The translations under genes and the position numbers were made by a program. From assembly GCA_964473285.1 (NCBI GenBank), contig CAYYOI010000011.1:1-39043 (forward strand): a DNA stretch of 39,043 nucleotides, read 5' to 3'. Source of the stretch: JBNJGT01 sp964473285. Its GTDB lineage: Archaea; Nanobdellota; Nanobdellia; Woesearchaeales; JACJVW01. This document shows, in pieces, positions 29,680 to 36,100 of the stretch; position 1 is the first letter of the stretch, and each line of letters begins with the position of its first letter. The notes beneath the pieces were generated by a model that worked only from the letters and a program-made list of their open reading frames with translations, was not told the origin of the DNA and searched no databases.

Positions 29680-31648
29680 GATCCTTATAGTCCTATTGTT
29701 GTGTGCAGTACTGTATGGCACGGATCTAGATAATTCTTCAGAACGCTCAAACAGGCTTAATGTCACGTGCGGTGATGCTTTATGCCAGTTGGGTGAGAAT
29801 ATATATAATTGTCCTGAAGATTGTGCAATGCTTCCAATAAGCTATAATACAAACATGATAAAGCCACAATTGTCGGTTGGTTCTTCAAAAACGTTTTTTG
29901 TGAGTATCACAAACCTGCTTGAGCAAGAAATTAATGTCTCAATAGGTATTGAAGGGGAAATTGAAGATTATCTCTCTTTTGATCAGGAATCATTGGTCAT
30001 TTCAGGAAAAAATGAAAACATGATCCATGTAACTGCAGCTATCCCTGAGAATGTTTCAGAAGATAATATAGAAGGAGAAGTTGTACTTGAGACAATGGAA
30101 AAGCAAATCAAGATACCTGTCTCGATAAGGATTGTTGCTGTGGGAAGTGATCTTTTGGAGATGGATATTTTTGTACTTTCAAGACAGTTGTCACCTGGAG
30201 AAAACCTCAAAGTACAGCATGAGTTTTATTCGTATATGAATGAACCTGTAACTCTTAACTTAACATATTCTATTACTGATACTGAGAAAGTATATGGTAC
30301 GCTAGATAGTAAGGTAGGGATAAGAGGGTCTAATATATTCATAAAGGAGATTAATCTTACCGAAATGGTCAATGATACACTTCAGGAAGGGGAATATCTC
30401 CTGGAGCTTGCAGTAGATGGAAAACCTCTTGTGAGTTCTTCAAGCTTTGAATACAGGAAGATTTTCTGGACAAGTGCAAGGATCAGAATAGCGGTGGTTC
30501 TTGGAGCTCTTGTCATTGGTTCTGCAATATTTTTGTTTGCGCGTAAGAAGTTCATGGAGTGGAAGGTATCAAGAATGCGTTATATCCTTCCTGATTTCAG
30601 GACATTACCCAAAAAGACAGACCGATCGCTTCCAGTAGGAAGGATTCCTGAGACAACAAAAAAGGCTTTCCTTAATCCTGATGATCTGACAACACATGCT
30701 CTTGTTGCTGGAAGTACAGGTGCGGGAAAGAGCGTGAATGCAAGCATCATAGTGGAAGAGATTCTAAACCTTAATGTGCCTGCAGTGGTCTTTGATCCTA
30801 CAAGCCAATGGACTGGTTTTGTGAAGCAGTGTACTGATAAAAATATTCTAAACTTTTATTCACAATTCGGAATGGGTGATGAAGATGCGCACTCATACAA
30901 GGGCTTGATATATAATATTACCAGTCCTGATGTTAATATTGATATACAAAAATACATGAATCCAGGAGAGATAACAGTATTTAACATGAATGGCTTGAAA
31001 CCCGGAGAATATGATCAGGCTGTCCAAAGCATAATCTCCAAGATGTTTCAGGTTCCATGGGAGGAGAGCCCCGAGCTTCGGATGATACTTGTGTTCGATG
31101 AGTGCCACAGGCTTCTTGAAAAATATGGTGGCCAGGGCGGGTATATTGCTCTTGAAAAGGCGTGCCGGGAATTCAGGAAATGGGGTATTGGATTGGTAAT
31201 GGTGAGCCAGGTAAATGCAGATTTCAAGCAAGCTGTTGCAGGTAACATACTTACAGAGGTACAACTGAATACCAAGAGCATGTCTGATATAAACAAGATG
31301 GCACAAAAATATGGTGTTGATTATTCAAGCAAGATCACACGGATGGGGATAGGGGTAGCAATGGTGCAGAACCCTAAGTATAACGATGGTAAACCTTGGT
31401 TCATACAATTCAGACCACCCTATCATAATCCTCATAAGATACCAGAGGAGGAACTCAAGAAGTATTCAGAATACAGTACAGAGCTTGATGAAATAGAAGA
31501 GAAGATCAAAAAGGCTGAGGAAGCTGGAAAAAGCACGACTGATATCAGGATGGAATTGAACCTTACAAGAAGTAAGCTTAAGGAAGGTCATTTCAAGATG
31601 GTTGATATATATCTCAATTCATTACGTGATAGTGCAAATAAATTATAA
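29669..31648 (+). CDS. Miniature membrane-anchored HerA/VirB4-like ATPase, paralogue of the giant protein's C-terminus
   Basis: The 659-residue product has the giant protein's outline without the long ectodomain: signal peptide (MRNKILIVLLLCAVLYG), one CGDGxC-like motif with C34, C39, C48 and C52, about 200 extracellular residues of Ig-like strands with several sequons, a transmembrane helix at about 274-291, then a cytoplasmic ATPase with Walker A G348-S355 (GSTGAGKS) and Walker B ending D477-E478. The tail 'KLKEGHFKMVDIYLNSL' matches that of the giant. I chose the ATG at 29669, which overlaps the giant's stop by 11 bases; the frame is open to a TTG at 29654, but this would put charged residues before the signal peptide. 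Overlap suggests translational coupling. Likely partner in a mixed ring with the giant's ATPase (inference). No NurA gene, the usual partner of HerA in DNA repair, is in the window. Confidence 0.9.
   Translation: MRNKILIVLLLCAVLYGTDLDNSSERSNRLNVTCGDALCQLGENIYNCPEDCAMLPISYNTNMIKPQLSVGSSKTFFVSITNLLEQEINVSIGIEGEIEDYLSFDQESLVISGKNENMIHVTAAIPENVSEDNIEGEVVLETMEKQIKIPVSIRIVAVGSDLLEMDIFVLSRQLSPGENLKVQHEFYSYMNEPVTLNLTYSITDTEKVYGTLDSKVGIRGSNIFIKEINLTEMVNDTLQEGEYLLELAVDGKPLVSSSSFEYRKIFWTSARIRIAVVLGALVIGSAIFLFARKKFMEWKVSRMRYILPDFRTLPKKTDRSLPVGRIPETTKKAFLNPDDLTTHALVAGSTGAGKSVNASIIVEEILNLNVPAVVFDPTSQWTGFVKQCTDKNILNFYSQFGMGDEDAHSYKGLIYNITSPDVNIDIQKYMNPGEITVFNMNGLKPGEYDQAVQSIISKMFQVPWEESPELRMILVFDECHRLLEKYGGQGGYIALEKACREFRKWGIGLVMVSQVNADFKQAVAGNILTEVQLNTKSMSDINKMAQKYGVDYSSKITRMGIGVAMVQNPKYNDGKPWFIQFRPPYHNPHKIPEEELKKYSEYSTELDEIEEKIKKAEEAGKSTTDIRMELNLTRSKLKEGHFKMVDIYLNSLRDSANKL
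31106..31188 (+). repeat. Second copy of the near-identical ATPase DNA
   Basis: Partner of 29020-29102. The stretch codes the segment just after Walker B in the miniature ATPase. The two differences seen are both single-base changes that leave the protein unchanged (GAG/GAA and CGT/CGG). Confidence 0.8.
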
Positions 31649-31653
31649 GGAGG
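31646..31653 (+). promoter_or_regulatory. Strong Shine-Dalgarno for the coiled-coil gene
   Basis: TAAGGAGG overlaps the stop codon of the miniature ATPase and lies nine bases before the ATG at 31663. This decides the start against an ATG at 31659, which stops after three codons. It is the clearest ribosome binding site in the operon and suggests this protein is made in larger amount than its neighbours. Confidence 0.8.
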
Positions 31654-31662
31654 CGATCATGG

Positions 31663-33114
31663 ATGGCTGAAAAAAAAGAATCATTTGACAGGGATAATGA
31701 TCAGATTTCCCAGGAAGAGTTCCAGAAGTTGGAAAAGACTGAGGAAAAGAAGAACCCTTTGAAAAAGATGTTTAAGGGAAAGGAGAAAAAGGAAGAGGCT
31801 AGTGATAAACCTGCAATAATGCCTACACAGCTTAACCAGGAACAGCTTGTCAATGAATTCTATTCGTTGAACTCCAAGTTTGACAATCTGCTTGTAAATG
31901 TTGAGAAGCAGAGTGGAAGAATCGATATGGAGCAGGATGCAAGAAAATCATTTAGTGAGAGGCTAGTGAATCTTTCAAGCCAGGTTGGAGAGCTCAGGTC
32001 TGTCATAGTATCCAAAGAGCGGTTCTTTGACAGGATGGAATCTGAATACCAGAAGATGAAGGATCAGTTCTCTTCAATCAAGCCTGAGAAGATTGAGGCC
32101 CGGTTTGATGAAGTCGAGAAAAGGTTTGTGAAGAACGAGGCAAACGTGGAAAAGATCTCATCCCAGATGCAGCAGGTAAGCACTGAGCTTGAAAAACTTA
32201 ATAATAAGCTCGCCAAGCTAGGGACATATGAAAACCTGTTCCAGATGCTTGAGAAGATAAACTCGCAGGTCAAATCCTTTGAAGAACTGAAGAATCATGT
32301 GGAAAAAGTTGGTGCAAAGGTTGAGTCTTATTTCAATGAACTGAATGATAAGATATCTACTGTTGATAATCTTGATTCAAGGATCAAGACAAACGAAAAT
32401 TCGTGCAGGACACTTTCAAAAGAGAATGAAAAGCTTAAGGCAAAGATTGCAAAGGCGGCTTCAAATGATGACATGAATAAAGTGCAAAAAGATGTGGAAG
32501 TCCTGAAGAAGGATATATTCAAGAAGGATATCAGCATGTTGAGGTCTATCCTTAAGCCTAAGTCTGATTCCAGCTCTTCTGGAGAACCCTCTTTTGTAAA
32601 ACCACAAACAACAAAATCTGAAAATTTTTCATCCACTCCTGAAACTGTGCAACAACCTAATTCTGCTGTACAACAATCTCAAAAAAAGGATGAACAATCC
32701 CAGGCAAAAATACAACAAACTGCTCAAGCACCTCATGATTCTTCTCAAGGGGAAAATGGTACTCCCAAGAAAGCTACGCAGTTACAGAATCAAAAAGAAA
32801 ATAATCAGGCAATTCCTGAAAAACGTGAGAACCAATCAAAACCCCAGCTACCTGCAAAAAAGCAAGAACATCAAGCGATGTCTGATGAAATCTCTCCTGA
32901 AGAAAGAGATGATATCCTTCCATCAAAATTTGCATTAACTGCAAGATCTAAGGATTCAGGAAATAATAAGCCTTCAAATGATAAGTATAGGACATTGAAG
33001 CAATTCCTTGAGAATGCAAATAAAAAAGGAATCTTGAATGAACAATTGATAATGCAGACAATCCAGAAAGGTTGGCCTGAAAATAAAGTGCGGGAAATTG
33101 TATCACAATTTTAG
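31663..33114 (+). CDS. Cytoplasmic coiled-coil protein, archaellum-accessory (FlaC/E)-like in style
   Basis: A 483-residue soluble protein without signal peptide or membrane helix. Residues 1-50 are highly charged. About 55-290 form long coiled coil with heptad hydrophobics, including a 'QVGELRSVI' segment (G109-R112) and 'SIKPEKI' (140-144). From memory, this order of motifs resembles coiled-coil proteins that DPANN genomes encode beside type IV pilus or archaellum motor genes. I cannot confirm that without a search. Residues about 295-435 are a disordered Ser/Pro/Gln/Lys linker. The last 42 residues (442-483, YRTLKQFLENANKKGI ... GWPENKVREI) form a small helical module of the 'G.l.e..I...I..GWp...v' type seen at the ends of many prokaryotic proteins. 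It lies 14 bases after the ATPase gene and 2 before the next. A linker or scaffold between membrane proteins is the likely role. Confidence 0.75.
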   Translation: MAEKKESFDRDNDQISQEEFQKLEKTEEKKNPLKKMFKGKEKKEEASDKPAIMPTQLNQEQLVNEFYSLNSKFDNLLVNVEKQSGRIDMEQDARKSFSERLVNLSSQVGELRSVIVSKERFFDRMESEYQKMKDQFSSIKPEKIEARFDEVEKRFVKNEANVEKISSQMQQVSTELEKLNNKLAKLGTYENLFQMLEKINSQVKSFEELKNHVEKVGAKVESYFNELNDKISTVDNLDSRIKTNENSCRTLSKENEKLKAKIAKAASNDDMNKVQKDVEVLKKDIFKKDISMLRSILKPKSDSSSSGEPSFVKPQTTKSENFSSTPETVQQPNSAVQQSQKKDEQSQAKIQQTAQAPHDSSQGENGTPKKATQLQNQKENNQAIPEKRENQSKPQLPAKKQEHQAMSDEISPEERDDILPSKFALTARSKDSGNNKPSNDKYRTLKQFLENANKKGILNEQLIMQTIQKGWPENKVREIVSQF

Positions 33115-33116
33115 CC

Positions 33117-36100
33117 ATGACATTAGTAAAACGAAAAACAATTGTATCCTTCTTATTAGTTATGCTGCTGTCGATTTATGGTGTATCGGCTTTATCTTAT
33201 CATCATATTGAGAACAATACAGTTACAATAACATTTTCGAATATATCCGATGGAACTCTAAATTATAAAAGGGTTATTTCTGAGGATTATATACAAAAGG
33301 ATTTCGAGGGAGATTCAGTAAAGGTAAACTTATCTTTGGAGGCACCTTATGAGTATTATGTGGAGGATGAATATGGTACAATCAAGGTTGCAATGAGTAA
33401 TCGTGATGATTTCTTGGGAGATCTAACTAGGGAATTTGCAAGAAACCAGCAGACCGATACAGATTATTGCAAACCTTTTGATGGAGACTTCAGCTGTCAG
33501 TTTGCGGATATGAATGCATTAGAGGCTGAAAGATTTGCTCTGGCATACGAGGAAACAGGAAACGAGACCTATCTTAATCTGTCATTAAACCTTACTTTTG
33601 CAGAATACTGGGATGATGAAGCTCCTTTTGATTATGATGACTCTTACTGCGACCAGTCAAGGGATGATTTTGATTGTGGAGAGTTGAATTTTGGTGTGCA
33701 AAGGATTGATTTAGAGGGGTCATACAGGCAGGGGACAATAATCACTTCTTTGTTTAGGATATGGCAGATTACAGGGAACGAGAATGTCAGGGATCTGGCA
33801 GAAAAATATGTGAAAGGAAGTGCCTCTGATTGCGATGTCTGGGCAGGTGATTTCTCATGCGCGAGTGCAAGGGGACAGGGGTCTCTTGGAGAGGCTTACT
33901 GGGTCACTTATCTTATAACTGGTAACGAGACATACCGGACATTTGCGGAAAATCTTTTGGAAGAGGCAAGTTCATATCCTTTTGACCCAAGGGTGATGAT
34001 TGCATTTGCAAAGGGGTATGAAGCAACAGGGGATGAGCGTTATAAGGATGAGCTGCAGAAGCAAAGTCCTTCCTGCAATAATTGTTCTCCTGAAGAAACT
34101 GCAGACCATATTGAAGGATATATTGAGTTATACAAGCAGACTGCAGACCAGAATGCTTTACAGATGGCAACAATGTATCTTTTATCAGGAACAAACGGAT
34201 GTGATCCTTTTTCAGGGGAATTTCAGTGCGATGATGGCTGGGAACAGGGTAGGCTGAATACAGCTTACTGGCTTGCTTACAGGACTATCCCTGAGGAAAA
34301 GCTGATAACAAGACCATTAGTTGAAAAGACCGATGATAAGGTTAATCTTTCGTTTTATTTCCAGGGATTGCTTGATAATGTCACTTTGTATTACATGAAG
34401 CCTGGGGACTTGTCTTTTGAAGAGATCCCTCTTGATTTCATTAATAGCACGATAAGCCTTGATACTGGAAGAGAGGGAGTGTATAAGTATTATGTCAAAT
34501 CTGAAATGGAAAGGTTTCCTGCAGGAAATGGAACATTCATTTTAGGAGAAGATGATGGTTATGGGAATATATCCAGCATGCTTTTTAGTCATGATCCGAA
34601 GAGATATTGCAAACCTAATGAAGGGGATTATTCATGCCAGGTGGAGGATCATCAGGGATGGATGGTGCAGGCCTTTGTATCCTTTCTATTGAATGGAGGA
34701 GATGCAGTTATGCATCTAAGGGGTTTTGGGAATTCTTTAGTGGATGATAATAATATAAAAATGAGTACTTGTGAGTATAATGAAGGAGATTATTCCTGTG
34801 AGAGCAAAATATTCAATGCATCAACTCATACTCTTAGTGGTCCACAAAAGAAAGGGTCAGTAAGACAGGGGACAATTGCAACAGCCTTTACAGAACTTTA
34901 TAGGGCTACTTTAAACTTAACTTATGCTGTACATGCCCAGAGGTATCTTGAAAATAATCCAGAGGAGTGCGATCCATGGTCTGGTGATTATTCCTGTGAG
35001 GAAGGGCAAGAGGCCATGGCTTATAGTTACTGGAAAGGGTATGAGGTATTCGGGGATAAGAGATACCTTAATATCGCAAGAAATCTTACAAAAAATCTAT
35101 CAGGAAGGAGTTCTGAGACTGCAAAAGTCCTTTGGTATGGGAATTATTTATCAGGGAACTACATGGAGGATGCAGTCAATATTACTGAGGAGCGGGTCAA
35201 TGACTGCAGTAATGATGGTGAATGCAGTATAGAACAATTAAGTGGTTTACAAATCCTTCTATGGAATGCTGTAAAATTCTCTGAAGGTGATAAGAATTAC
35301 TTGAGCAAGGCCATGCAGAAATCTTTTGTATATCCTTATTCGGAAAACTGTATCCCTGCGAGAGGGGATCTCACAGAAAATGATTATGAGTGCAAGTATG
35401 CGGACCAGCAAGGGATGGCTTTAAGTGCATATTCTCTGGGTGCAAGAAACGTCTGGAATGCAGGGAACATGACTTATTTTGTAAAACTTGATTCAGATTC
35501 AGAAGCGCAGTATATGGAAAATTTTACTGTTACATGTAATATCACAAATACTGGAAATTATTCGGATAGTCCACAGATGGTACTTAGTACAGGCCTGGAA
35601 CAACATTTTAAAGTACTTGATCTGCAAGCCGAGGGTGTAAGTGATTCCACGCAGAAAAGGATTAATTTTACTGATGTAGGTGATAACTCCTCTGTATCTG
35701 CAACTTGGGTGCTGAGAGCTGATAAGGGAGGAGTCTCTAATATACAGTGCATAGCATTACCAGAGAACCAGCTTGCAATGTTCTCAAACAGGACAACAAT
35801 AACTGTTGATAATCTATCTGATGTGCTTGATATCAGGGGCAATGAGAGCTATTGGTTCAAGCCTGGACTTAGGCTTGTGACTTACGAGATAAATAATAAG
35901 GAAGATTTTTCCCTTAGTGATGTTAATATCAGTATTGATGGTCTTGAAATCTATAACATTACAGGAGATTCTTTTGGAAGAAGGGAAGGGAATTCTTTTA
36001 TCTTTGATACGATCTCACCTAACAAAACTCAGACTATTAATGTTACTTATAATGCGTCCTTTACTGAGGATTATCCCATAAACATTGACGCTGATACAAA

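Noticed and set aside
27496..27522. AGC/AGT run as a phase-variation switch
   Set aside because: The unit is a triplet, so slippage changes serine number without shifting frame. It could vary linker length only.
29654..29668. TTG start for the miniature ATPase, five codons upstream of the ATG
   Set aside because: It would add Lys-Ala-Lys-Lys residues before a good signal peptide, and an ATG at 29669 is present. Not excluded, but less likely.
127..29679. Giant frame as an assembly chimera or fused separate genes
   Set aside because: No internal stop, frameshift, change of codon style or internal signal peptide is visible, and repeats flow across the whole length. Long-read support is still outside what the sequence alone can show.
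28579..31306. Minus-strand frames of 137-147 codons opposite both ATPase domains
   Set aside because: They recur at the same places in both paralogues only because the sense DNA is nearly identical there. The encoded proteins look random.
31659..31670. ATG at 31659 as the coiled-coil gene start
   Set aside because: Its frame stops after three codons; the ATG at 31663 has better spacing to the Shine-Dalgarno.
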